This document shows positions 43,540 to 52,391 of a stretch of DNA of 64,000 nt, one piece after another. A model generated the notes under the pieces. That model did no database searches, was not told where the DNA came from, and was given only the letters and a program-made list of their open reading frames with translations. Source of the stretch: Palsa-89 sp963824345 (GTDB lineage: Bacteria > Acidobacteriota > Terriglobia > Bryobacterales > Bryobacteraceae); NCBI GenBank assembly GCA_963824345.1, contig CAWGOZ010000016.1:372001-436000 (forward strand), written 5' to 3'. Made by a program: the position numbers and the translations under genes. Every line of letters begins with the position of its first letter. The first letter of the stretch is position 1.

Positions 43540-44850
43540 ATGCTCTATAACGAACCCAGCCCGCTCGAAGTAAAGATCCTGACCAGGCGCTTTGGTCTCG
43601 CGAATTCGGAATCGCTCGATACCTATCTCGCAACCGACGGGTACAAGGCCTTTCTCAAGGCCATGGAGATGACGCCCGAGCAGATCATCGACGAAGTGAA
43701 GGCATCGGCGTTGCGGGGACGCGGCGGCGCGGGGTTCCCCACCGGTCTGAAGTGGAGCTTCGTGCCGCGCACTTCGCCCAAGCCGAAATACGTCATCATC
43801 AATGCGGACGAGAGCGAGCCGGGCACTTGCAAAGACCGCTTGTTGATGGAAAACGATCCGCATCAGTTGATCGAAGGCATTCTGATCGGCGGACGCGCGG
43901 TCGATTCGCACAAGGGCTACATCTATATTCGCGGCGAATATCGCTACCTGATCGAAGCCATGGATCGCGCCATCGCGGAGGCCTACTCGCGCGGCTACCT
44001 GGGCAAAAACATCCAAGGCACCGGCTTCGACTTCGATCTCTATACGCATAGCGGCGCGGGCGCCTACGAGTGCGGGGAAGAGACGGCGCTGCTCGATTCC
44101 ATCGAAGGCAAACGCGGCATCCCGCGCATGAAGCCGCCGTTCCCGGCGGTAGTGGGCGCCTGGCAAGCCCCCACGCTGCTAAGCAACGTGGAAACGTTTT
44201 CGGCCATCCCCGCGATTATTCGCGATGGCGGCGCTGCATTCGCGGCTTTGGGGCCGCCGAAGAACGGGGGCACGCGTCTGGTCTGCCTCTCCGGACACAT
44301 CAACAAACCCGGTGTCTACGAACTCCCGGTGGGTTTCAATCTGCTGCGCATGATTTATGAAGTCGGCGGCGGGATGCGCAACGGCAGGAAGCTGAAGGCC
44401 GTGGTGCCGGGCGGCTCCTCCTGCCCGCTACTGAAGGCGGACGAGTGCGACATCTCCATGGACTTCGATTCGCTGGCCAAGGCCAAGAGCATGCTCGGCT
44501 CGGGCGGCACGGTTGTGCTGGACGAAGAAACCTGCATGGTGAGATTCGCCCAGCGCATCATGAAGTTTTACGCCCACGAAAGTTGCGGCTGGTGCATTCC
44601 GTGCCGCGAAGGCACCGCCTGGCTGAAAAAAATGCTGGACCGCTTTCACAGCGGGGCTGGCCAGAAGAGCGACATCCCGCTCATTGGCGAACTGTCGAAA
44701 AACATGCTGGGAAGAACCTTCTGCGCGCTGGGCGACGCGGCCGCCATGCCGACCATTTCCATCGTGGAGAAGTTCCCCGAAGATTTCGAGGCACATTTGA
44801 ACGGCAAGCCGTGCCCTTATCAGCACTCGGCGGAACTGGCGATGGCTTAA
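43540..44850 (+). CDS. nuoF: NADH-quinone oxidoreductase subunit F
   Basis: This 436-residue 51-kDa-type subunit binds NADH and FMN. The motif GRGGAGFPTGLKW (near residue 60) and YECGEETALLDSIEG belong to the flavin/NADH site, and the N3 [4Fe-4S] cluster ligands are in ESCGWCIPCREG plus a later Cys (TFCALGDAA). The length is normal. It lies 10 bp after nuoE. Confidence 0.97.
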   Translation: MLYNEPSPLEVKILTRRFGLANSESLDTYLATDGYKAFLKAMEMTPEQIIDEVKASALRGRGGAGFPTGLKWSFVPRTSPKPKYVIINADESEPGTCKDRLLMENDPHQLIEGILIGGRAVDSHKGYIYIRGEYRYLIEAMDRAIAEAYSRGYLGKNIQGTGFDFDLYTHSGAGAYECGEETALLDSIEGKRGIPRMKPPFPAVVGAWQAPTLLSNVETFSAIPAIIRDGGAAFAALGPPKNGGTRLVCLSGHINKPGVYELPVGFNLLRMIYEVGGGMRNGRKLKAVVPGGSSCPLLKADECDISMDFDSLAKAKSMLGSGGTVVLDEETCMVRFAQRIMKFYAHESCGWCIPCREGTAWLKKMLDRFHSGAGQKSDIPLIGELSKNMLGRTFCALGDAAAMPTISIVEKFPEDFEAHLNGKPCPYQHSAELAMA

Positions 44851-44853
44851 CTC

Positions 44854-46944
44854 ATGAGCGACCAAATTCATCTCACAATCGATGGCAAAGCGGTGACGGC
44901 CGCTCCGGGAACGTTGGTGATCAACGCGGCGAAGCAGGTGGGCATCGAAGTTCCGTCGTTCTGCTATTACGATGGCTTGTCCCTGCAGGCCGCCTGCCGG
45001 ATGTGTCTGGTGGAAGTGGAAAAAACGCCGAAGCTGCAGGTGGGCTGCACGCTGCCGGTGGCCGAAGGCATGGTGGTCCACACGGACTCGCCGCAAGTGC
45101 ACGAGGCGCGCAAAGGCACGCTTGAATTTCTGCTGACGAACCACCCCCTGGATTGCCCGGTGTGCGATAAGGGGGGCGAATGCGAGTTGCAGGACATGAC
45201 CTTCCGCTACGGCATGGGCGAAAGCCGGTTCCTGGAGCAGAAGCAGCATACCGACGAAGAACAATGGTCACCCGTTGTGTTCTACGACAAGCCGCGCTGC
45301 ATTTTGTGCTATCGCTGCGTGCGCATCTGCGACGAAGGCATGGGGGTGAAAGCTCTCGGCGTCGGAAATCGCGGCTCGGTATCGGTGATCGAGCCCAATC
45401 ATTTCGACCATCTGGAGTGCGACGAATGTGGGATGTGTATCGACATTTGTCCGGTGGGCGCGCTTACCAGCGGAACGTACCGCTATAAGACGCGTCCCTG
45501 GGAAATGCACCACGTGGGGACCATTTGCACGCACTGCGCCGATGGCTGCAAGACCACGCTGGGGGTGCGCAACAACGAGATCATTCGGGGCAACAATCGC
45601 GACCGGTCCGGAATCAACGGCGAGTTCCTGTGCATCAAGGGACGTTACGCGGCGGATTTCGTGAACAGCGCGGAGCGACTGCAATCGCCGCTGCTGCGCA
45701 GGAACGGGCGCTTGGAACCGGCGTCGTGGTCGGAGGCCTTGACGGCCGCTGCCCGCAAGCTCACCGAAGTGAAGGCGCGCGGCGGCAAATTCGCGGTGAT
45801 CGGCTCCAACCACACCAGCAACGAAGAAAACTATTATCTCCAGAAGTTTGCGCGCGAGGCGCTGGGCACCAACAATATCGACCACCATCGCACGGGCGAC
45901 GTGCCCACCCTGTTGGACGCTCTGAGTGGCAAGCAGGATGCTCTTGCCACCACCGCCGATCTTTACGATCGCAAGGCCATTCTGGTGGTTTCGAGCGACC
46001 TTTCTCAGCAGCATCCATTTCTCGCTTTTCAGATCAGAGCCAATTACCGTCATCATGACGCGCACATCTACACCGTCACGCCGGGTCCAGTCCGTGAGCA
46101 GAATATAGCGGTGCGTGGGATCGTCACCGCGCCGGGCCGTGAACTAGCTGATGTAGAATCGTTGCGCGAGCAGCTGAAGAGCGAGCCCGAGCTTGTCATT
46201 CTTTTCGGCGACGCCATCAAGGGCGATTCGATCCGGAAACTCGTGGCGTTTGGCGATTCGCTCGGCATTCCGGTGAAATACGTTTGCCTGCTGGACTATT
46301 CGAATTCGCGCGGCGCGTCCGATATGGGCTTGAGCCCCGATTATGGTCCGGGGTATCAGCCAGTGAGCCGGACCGGCCTGGCTTATGACGAAATCCTCGC
46401 GGCCACCGATCTTGATGTGCTGTGGGTGGTAGGCGCCAATCCCCTGAAACATGCCTCGCTCGCGTCAAAAGGCGCCTTCGTGATTCTTCAGGAAATGTTC
46501 CTCACCGAAACTGCCCAGCGCGCTGACATCGTGTTTCCAGCAGCCTCCGCTTATGAGAAGCATGGGACCGTGACCAACGTCTGCGGAGAGGTGCAGCGTT
46601 TGAAAGGCGGTGTGCAGGTGATGGGCGCCAAGCCCGATCTCGAAATCCTGGGGTTGCTCTTAAAAGAGATGGGCGTGAATCTCGGCATCTGGTCCGCCGA
46701 CAAAGTCCTGGAAGAGATTCGCAAGAACGTGCATGGTTATAATATTCCTTTGCCCGTAATCGCAACAGGGGGAGCAGCGCAAACCGCGCCGGTGAATGGC
46801 CGCGTGCCCGCCAGAGGGCGGCCGGATCTTATTCAGTCCGCCCGCGACACCCTATTCACGTCCGGCACCTTGGGCCGGTATTGCAAGAAGCTGAAATCCA
46901 CACTCGAGGCGCCGGGCGCGTTGTATTCAGAGCCGCGACCATAA
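44854..46944 (+). CDS. nuoG: NADH-quinone oxidoreductase subunit G
   Basis: This 696-residue 75-kDa-type subunit starts with a ferredoxin-like [2Fe-2S] site (PSFCYYDGLSLQAACRMCLV). A His/Cys [4Fe-4S] region follows (CPVCDKGGECELQDM), then two 4Fe-4S sets (CILCYRCVRICDE and CDECGMCIDICPVG) and the extra N7 cluster motif CTHCADGCKTTLGV. The second half is a molybdopterin-oxidoreductase-like domain without obvious cofactor residues. The last codons, in the ALYSEPRP tail, overlap a partial copy of the dispersed repeat (AGAGCCGCGACC). Confidence 0.95.
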   Translation: MSDQIHLTIDGKAVTAAPGTLVINAAKQVGIEVPSFCYYDGLSLQAACRMCLVEVEKTPKLQVGCTLPVAEGMVVHTDSPQVHEARKGTLEFLLTNHPLDCPVCDKGGECELQDMTFRYGMGESRFLEQKQHTDEEQWSPVVFYDKPRCILCYRCVRICDEGMGVKALGVGNRGSVSVIEPNHFDHLECDECGMCIDICPVGALTSGTYRYKTRPWEMHHVGTICTHCADGCKTTLGVRNNEIIRGNNRDRSGINGEFLCIKGRYAADFVNSAERLQSPLLRRNGRLEPASWSEALTAAARKLTEVKARGGKFAVIGSNHTSNEENYYLQKFAREALGTNNIDHHRTGDVPTLLDALSGKQDALATTADLYDRKAILVVSSDLSQQHPFLAFQIRANYRHHDAHIYTVTPGPVREQNIAVRGIVTAPGRELADVESLREQLKSEPELVILFGDAIKGDSIRKLVAFGDSLGIPVKYVCLLDYSNSRGASDMGLSPDYGPGYQPVSRTGLAYDEILAATDLDVLWVVGANPLKHASLASKGAFVILQEMFLTETAQRADIVFPAASAYEKHGTVTNVCGEVQRLKGGVQVMGAKPDLEILGLLLKEMGVNLGIWSADKVLEEIRKNVHGYNIPLPVIATGGAAQTAPVNGRVPARGRPDLIQSARDTLFTSGTLGRYCKKLKSTLEAPGALYSEPRP

Positions 46945-46952
46945 GTTCATCC

Positions 46953-48143
46953 ATGAATTTTTTCATACTCAGCCTCATCAAGGCCGCGCTGGTGGCCTTC
47001 GTGCTTCTTACCACGCTGGCCTACTTGCAGTGGATCGAGCGCAAAGTGATCGCCCACGTGCAGCTTCGCGTCGGCCCGTACCGCGTTGGCCCGCACGGAT
47101 TGCTGCAGCCCCTGGCCGACGTGGTGAAGCTGATTACCAAGGAGGGGTTGATCCCTTCGCATGTCAACAAGTTCTTTTATCTGCTGGCCCCTTTCGTGGC
47201 CGTCTTCCTGGCGCTGATTTCCATCGCCGTCATGCCGTTCGGACCTGAAATCAAGATCGGCCCGGTGACTACCTGGATGCAGCTTACCGATCTGCGTATC
47301 GGAATTCTGTTCGTCATCGCGGTGTCTTCCATCGGCGTCTACGGCGTGGCGCTGGGAGGCTGGGCTTCCAACAACAAGTACTCACTGCTGGGCGGTCTTC
47401 GGAGTTCCGCGCAGATGATCAGCTATGAGCTGCCCCTGGCGCTGGCAGTGGTTGCGCCGCTGCTGCTGGCCAATACTCTTAGCTTCCGTGACATGGTGAA
47501 CTATCAAAGCGGGTACTGGCTCGGTTTCATCCCGCGCTGGAACGTAATTCCGGAAATCGTCGGCTTCATCGTTTTCATGATCGCCTCGTTCGCCGAAACC
47601 AATCGCGTTCCGTTCGATCTTCCCGAAGCGGAAAACGAGCTTGTGGCGGGCTTCCACACCGAGTACAGCAGCATGACGTTCGCCGGGTTCTTCATGGCCG
47701 AGTACGCCAACATGGTGACCGTCACCGCCGTAGCCACGCTGCTGTTCCTGGGCGGATGGCAGCCCCCGTTTCCGGAGCCTTATTCGGACGCGATTCCGAT
47801 TCTCATCTTTGCCGTTGCCGGGCTGATCGCGGTATACCACGGGGTCCACCCCGCGCGGCGCATGGATAAATTTACGCTGTCGGCCACTGGGCTGTTGTTC
47901 CTGGGGATCGCCGCGATTTTTGGGCTCTCCCTGTTCTTGCCTATGCTGAAAGCGATTCTCATGGCGCTGTTCTGGTTTTGCGGCAAAATCCTCGTTCTCC
48001 TGTTCGTGTTTATCTGGGTGCGCGCGACTCTGCCGCGTTTCCGTTACGATCAGTTGATGCGCTTCGCCTGGATTTTCCTGTTTCCGCTGGCCATGCTCAA
48101 CCTTTTGGTCACCAGTTTCATCGTGGCCCTGACGTCCAAATAA
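46953..48143 (+). CDS. nuoH: NADH-quinone oxidoreductase subunit H
   Basis: This 396-residue membrane subunit forms the roof of the quinone tunnel. It shows WIERKVIAHVQLRVGPYRVG with GPHGLLQPLADVVKLITKEG, and the charged loop ASFAETNRVPFDLPEAENEL. At least eight helices are predicted. I start it at the ATG at 46953, after the nuoG stop; upstream in-frame codons lie inside nuoG. nuoI, which usually follows, is absent and nuoJ begins three bases later. Confidence 0.96.
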   Translation: MNFFILSLIKAALVAFVLLTTLAYLQWIERKVIAHVQLRVGPYRVGPHGLLQPLADVVKLITKEGLIPSHVNKFFYLLAPFVAVFLALISIAVMPFGPEIKIGPVTTWMQLTDLRIGILFVIAVSSIGVYGVALGGWASNNKYSLLGGLRSSAQMISYELPLALAVVAPLLLANTLSFRDMVNYQSGYWLGFIPRWNVIPEIVGFIVFMIASFAETNRVPFDLPEAENELVAGFHTEYSSMTFAGFFMAEYANMVTVTAVATLLFLGGWQPPFPEPYSDAIPILIFAVAGLIAVYHGVHPARRMDKFTLSATGLLFLGIAAIFGLSLFLPMLKAILMALFWFCGKILVLLFVFIWVRATLPRFRYDQLMRFAWIFLFPLAMLNLLVTSFIVALTSK

Positions 48144-48146
48144 TCT

Positions 48147-48644
48147 ATGACTGCGCTGATCTTCCTCATCTTCGCCGGCATCGCGGTCTTCTGTGGTATC
48201 AGCCTGGTCGTGCAGACCCACCCGATCGCCAGCGCGCTTTCGCTCATCGGCGTGATGGGATCGCTCGCGATTCTATACTTGCAACTCGGCGGCGAATTCA
48301 TCGCCGCGGCCCAGATGATTGTCTACGCGGGCGCCATCATGGTGCTGTTCGTCTTCGTCATCATGCTGTTGAACGCGGGCGCGGAAACCACCACATTTCA
48401 AGCCTCCAGCTTCGTAAAGTATCTCGGTATTGTTCTGCTCGTCGCGTTTCTTGGGCTCATCAGCTTTATCATTCAAGCGACGCTGCCGAAAACCCAAGGC
48501 GTTATCTTCGGCAATTTCCAGGGCACCGCGGCCGACATCGGCCGAAAGCTGTTCACCGGTTACTTGCTGCCGTTTGAAGTGACCTCGGTCCTGATTCTGA
48601 TCGCCCTGGTCGGCGCGATTGTGCTTGCCAGAAAGGAAGTCTGA
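48147..48644 (+). CDS. nuoJ: NADH-quinone oxidoreductase subunit J
   Basis: This 165-residue membrane subunit has five helices. FIAAAQMIVYAGAIMVLFVF with VIMLLNAG is the signature of the ND6/NuoJ family, including the pi-bulge helix that couples to the quinone site. The start lies three bases after the nuoH stop. Confidence 0.94.
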   Translation: MTALIFLIFAGIAVFCGISLVVQTHPIASALSLIGVMGSLAILYLQLGGEFIAAAQMIVYAGAIMVLFVFVIMLLNAGAETTTFQASSFVKYLGIVLLVAFLGLISFIIQATLPKTQGVIFGNFQGTAADIGRKLFTGYLLPFEVTSVLILIALVGAIVLARKEV

Positions 48645-48646
48645 TC

Positions 48647-48958
48647 ATGTCGAATGCCGTCCCGCTGAGCTGGTACCTGATCCTGAGCGCGATTCTGTTT
48701 GGACTTGGAGTAGCCGGCTTCATCTTCCGCCGCAATATCATCACGGTATTCATGTCCATCGAGTTAATGCTCAATGCGGTGAATTTGACCTTCGTGACAT
48801 TCTCCTATCAGTTCAGGCAAGTGGACGGCCATATTTACAGCTTCTTCGTGATGGTGGTGGCCGCGGCCGAAGCAGCCGTGGGATTGGCCATCATACTTAC
48901 CGTGTTCAAGAACCGCCGTACGCTGATGATCGATGACGTAAATTCGATGAAGTACTGA
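48647..48958 (+). CDS. nuoK: NADH-quinone oxidoreductase subunit K
   Basis: This 103-residue ND4L/NuoK subunit has three helices. The conserved membrane Glu residues are found in VFMSIELMLNAVNLTFV and VVAAAEAAVGLAIILTVF. The gene ends NSMKY and is directly followed by a duplicate of its last 18 bases. Confidence 0.95.
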   Translation: MSNAVPLSWYLILSAILFGLGVAGFIFRRNIITVFMSIELMLNAVNLTFVTFSYQFRQVDGHIYSFFVMVVAAAEAAVGLAIILTVFKNRRTLMIDDVNSMKY

Positions 48959-48979
48959 AATTTCGATGAAGTACTGAAA
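48943..48979 (+). repeat. Tandem duplication at the end of nuoK
   Basis: TTCGATGAAGTACTGAAA occurs at 48943-48960 and exactly again at 48962-48979 (period 19). The first copy supplies the last codons and stop of nuoK. The second is non-coding and lengthens the gap to nuoL (38 bp, where other junctions are tight). Confidence 0.92.
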
Positions 48980-48996
48980 ATTATGAGTCACTCTCA

Positions 48997-50838
48997 ATGA
49001 ACCTCTGGCTGATTCCAATTTTTCCGCTGCTCGGGTTTCTCGCCAACGGCCTGTTCGGCAGGCGTATTCCGAAAACGTTGATCAATGCCATCGCCATCGG
49101 TTCGGTTGCGCTCTCCTTTGCGTGGGTGCTTAAGACGCTGGTGGGCCTGAGTCCCATCGAGACCAAGTACGTTGAGCACTACTTCTCGTGGATTCAAAGC
49201 GGCATCCTGAACATCGGCGTCGATTTCGCAGTGGATCGCCTCACCGCCATCATGCTGATGGTTGTCACTGGCGTTGGGCTGTTGATCCATATCTACGCCG
49301 TCGGCTACATGGCGCATGAAGGCGGTTACTATCGCTTCTTCGCGTACCTGAACCTGTTCATGTTTTTCATGCTGGTCCTGGTGCTGGCGCAGAATTACCT
49401 GCTGCTATTCGTCGGCTGGGAAGGCGTGGGTTTGTGCAGCTATTTGCTGATCGGATTCTACTTCACCGAGCAGTTCGCCACCAATGCCGGCAACAAGGCG
49501 TTCATCGTGAACCGCATTGGCGATTTCGGTTTTTCTCTGGCGATATTCTTGATCGTCCGACAATTCGGAACGCTCGACTTCACGAAGGTGTTTGACGCCG
49601 CGAAAGGGCTGCCGGCGGAAGCGAGCGCCGGAATCCTCACCACCATCACGCTGCTGCTGCTGGTCGGCGCCACGGGAAAGTCGGCGCAGATTCCGCTGTA
49701 TGTATGGCTGCCGGACGCCATGGCGGGCCCCACTCCCGTGTCCGCTCTCATCCACGCCGCAACCATGGTGACGGCGGGTGTCTATATGATCGCGCGCTCC
49801 GCCACGCTGTTCACCAAAGCTCCCATCACCATGGATACGGTGGCGGTGATCGGTCTTGCTACCGCGTTTATGGCGGCCACCATCGGCCTGGCGCAAACGG
49901 ATATCAAGAAAGTCTACGCGTACTCCACCGTGTCGCAGCTTGGCTACATGTTCCTGGGCGTCGGAGTGGGCGCTTTCTCAGCCGGCATCTTTCACTTGAT
50001 GACCCACGCCTTCTTCAAGGGCCTGCTCTTCCTGGGCGCGGGCGCTGTGATTCACGGATTGCATGGCGAACAGGATTTGGACCAGATGGGCGGCCTGTTC
50101 AAGCACATGAGGATCACCGCGATCACGCTGTTTTGCGCTTCGCTGGCGATCTCCGGTTTTCCTTTTACGTCGGGCTTCTTCAGCAAGGACGCCATTCTGG
50201 TTGCCGCTTACGGCCGCGCGCCCTGGATGTATTGGGTGGGCGTGCTCACCGCCGGGATGACCGCGTTCTATGTCTTCCGCGCCTGGTTTCTGGCATTCAC
50301 GGGCGAGTATCGCGGACACGCCCATCCACACGAATCGCCCCTGGTGATGACAGGGCCATTGATGATTCTTGCGGTTCTGTCGATTTTAGGCGGCTTTATC
50401 AACGTGCCGCATATTCTTGAACCGATGTTCGCCGAGGGGCCAGAGAATCAGTTCCTGGCATGGGTTTCGGCTGCTGTTGGCTTGCTGGGAATCTTCCTCG
50501 CGTACGTGTTCTATGTGGCTAAACGCGGCTTAGCCGATTCGTTCGCCAAGGCTGCCGGCGGGCTGTACACGCTGGTCTACAACAAATACTTCGTCGATGA
50601 AGCATACGATGCGACGGTGGTGGAGCCGTTGATCGAAGGTTCTCGTACCGTGCTCTGGCGCGGCGTGGATGCCGGCTTGATCGACGGCACGGTCAACGGC
50701 GTCGGCCGGCGATCGCGCGGAATCGGCGCCGTATTGCGCCTGGCTCAATCCGGCAACATTCGAAGCTACGCGGCCTGGGTGGTGCTCGGTTCGATCATTG
50801 TGCTCATAGCCGTCGGATTCGCGGGGGGCCTTCGATGA
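48997..50838 (+). CDS. nuoL: NADH-quinone oxidoreductase subunit L
   Basis: This 613-residue antiporter-like proton channel subunit has GWEGVGLCSYLLIGF, TGKSAQIPLYVWLPDAMAGP followed by TPVSALIHAATMVTAGVYMI, all conserved in ND5/NuoL. The C-terminal extension with the long lateral helix is present, though this version is at the short end. It overlaps nuoM by four bases. Confidence 0.96.
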   Translation: MNLWLIPIFPLLGFLANGLFGRRIPKTLINAIAIGSVALSFAWVLKTLVGLSPIETKYVEHYFSWIQSGILNIGVDFAVDRLTAIMLMVVTGVGLLIHIYAVGYMAHEGGYYRFFAYLNLFMFFMLVLVLAQNYLLLFVGWEGVGLCSYLLIGFYFTEQFATNAGNKAFIVNRIGDFGFSLAIFLIVRQFGTLDFTKVFDAAKGLPAEASAGILTTITLLLLVGATGKSAQIPLYVWLPDAMAGPTPVSALIHAATMVTAGVYMIARSATLFTKAPITMDTVAVIGLATAFMAATIGLAQTDIKKVYAYSTVSQLGYMFLGVGVGAFSAGIFHLMTHAFFKGLLFLGAGAVIHGLHGEQDLDQMGGLFKHMRITAITLFCASLAISGFPFTSGFFSKDAILVAAYGRAPWMYWVGVLTAGMTAFYVFRAWFLAFTGEYRGHAHPHESPLVMTGPLMILAVLSILGGFINVPHILEPMFAEGPENQFLAWVSAAVGLLGIFLAYVFYVAKRGLADSFAKAAGGLYTLVYNKYFVDEAYDATVVEPLIEGSRTVLWRGVDAGLIDGTVNGVGRRSRGIGAVLRLAQSGNIRSYAAWVVLGSIIVLIAVGFAGGLR

Positions 50839-52391
50839 CTCTGCTCAACGCGGTCATTTTCCTGCCGTTGGTGGCGTTCTTGATCATTCTCGCCCTCCCG
50901 AAAGACAAGCCGGGGGCCATCCGCGTCTTCAGTCTGATTGCGTCGCTCGCCGTCTTCGTGGTCTCGCTCGGCCTCATCGGACCCGTTTGGTCCAGCGCTC
51001 CGGGCAAGTTCGCCATCGAAACCAATCAATCCTGGATCCAATCGCCGGCCATCAATTATCACGTGGCTCTCGACGGAATCAGCCTGTGGCTGGTCATGTT
51101 GTCAACGCTGCTTACGCCCATTTGCGTGCTGCTCTCGTGGCGGTCCATCGACAAACACATCAAACAGTTCTTCGCGTTCCTGTTGCTGCTCGAATTCGGA
51201 TTGGTGGGAGTCTTTTGCGCGCTCGACTTCTTCCTTTTCTTCGTGTTCTGGGAAGTCTCCCTCGTTCCGATGTACTTTTTGATCGGCATCTGGGGTCACG
51301 ACCGCCGGATTTATTCGGCCCTCAAGTTCTTCGTATACACCATGGCTGGATCGATGATGATGCTGGTGGGCATTATTTATCTCTATAATCTGGCCGGCAC
51401 CTTCGACTACACAACCATCCTCGCGGGCCTGCAAAGCGGCGCCATTGCCCTCAGCCCGCTTGAGCAGCTCGGCCTGTTCCTGGCATTTTTCATCGCATTC
51501 GCCATAAAGGTTCCGCTGTTTCCGCTGCACACCTGGCTGCCCGACGCGCACGTCGAAGCTCCCACTGCTGGCTCGGTCATGCTGGCTTCCGTCATGCTCA
51601 AGATGGGCACCTACGGGCTGCTCCGCTTTTGCGTCCCCATGTTTCCAAACGCCGCCCGCACCTGCGCTGGATGGATTGTCGTGCTAGCTATCATCGGCAT
51701 CGTGTATGGCGCGCTGGTCGCGATGGTGCAGCCCAACATGAAAAAGCTGGTGGCATATTCATCGGTCAGTCACTTGGGATTCGTCGTGCTGGGGATCTTC
51801 AGCTTCACGCAGCAGGGCTTCGATGGTGCGGTCTACCAGATGCTGGCCCACGGCGTCTCGACCGGCGCGCTCTTTATCCTGGTTGGCTTTCTTTATGAAC
51901 GCCGCCATTCACTCGAAATCGCGTCCTACGGCGGAGTCGCCACGCCGGCTCCCTGGCTTTCGACAGCCTTCATGATCACCATGCTGGCCAGCATCGGGCT
52001 TCCCATGCTCAGCAATTTCATCGGCGAGTATCTGGTGCTGCAAGGCTCGTCGCTGGTCTACTTCCGCTGGACTGTGTTCGCCGCCCTGGGCGTGATTTTG
52101 TCCGCCTGCTACATGCTGTGGCTTTACCAGCGCGTGTTCTTCGGCAAGGCTTCCGAGGATTTGACGCATCATATGCCCGATCTTGGGGTCCGCGAATACG
52201 CCATCATCGTTCCGCTGATTTTCCTGATGGTCTGGATGGGCACATACACCCAGAGCTTCCTGACGCCGATTTCAGCGTCCAACGCCGTTCTGCTGGGGCC
52301 GATTGACGCACGCCGCGAGATTCACGTCAGGGCTGTGCCGCGTCCCTCGCCCGTCCTGGCAGCCCCAGGGGAGCTTGCCAATGCCCGCTAA
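50835..52391 (+). CDS. nuoM: NADH-quinone oxidoreductase subunit M
   Basis: This 518-residue ND4-type proton channel subunit has FWEVSLVPMYFLIGIWGHDR, KVPLFPLHTWLPDAHVEAPT and AGSVMLASVMLKMGTYGLLR, which hold the key membrane Glu and Lys residues. The C-terminus runs on as a short hydrophilic tail that overlaps the start of nuoN by 11 bp. Confidence 0.96.
   Translation: MTLLNAVIFLPLVAFLIILALPKDKPGAIRVFSLIASLAVFVVSLGLIGPVWSSAPGKFAIETNQSWIQSPAINYHVALDGISLWLVMLSTLLTPICVLLSWRSIDKHIKQFFAFLLLLEFGLVGVFCALDFFLFFVFWEVSLVPMYFLIGIWGHDRRIYSALKFFVYTMAGSMMMLVGIIYLYNLAGTFDYTTILAGLQSGAIALSPLEQLGLFLAFFIAFAIKVPLFPLHTWLPDAHVEAPTAGSVMLASVMLKMGTYGLLRFCVPMFPNAARTCAGWIVVLAIIGIVYGALVAMVQPNMKKLVAYSSVSHLGFVVLGIFSFTQQGFDGAVYQMLAHGVSTGALFILVGFLYERRHSLEIASYGGVATPAPWLSTAFMITMLASIGLPMLSNFIGEYLVLQGSSLVYFRWTVFAALGVILSACYMLWLYQRVFFGKASEDLTHHMPDLGVREYAIIVPLIFLMVWMGTYTQSFLTPISASNAVLLGPIDARREIHVRAVPRPSPVLAAPGELANAR

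Noticed and set aside
41282..48150. Hidden or frameshifted nuoB or nuoI
   Set aside because: The A-C and H-J junctions overlap or are three bases apart, leaving no space, and no iron-sulfur motif of either subunit is present nearby.
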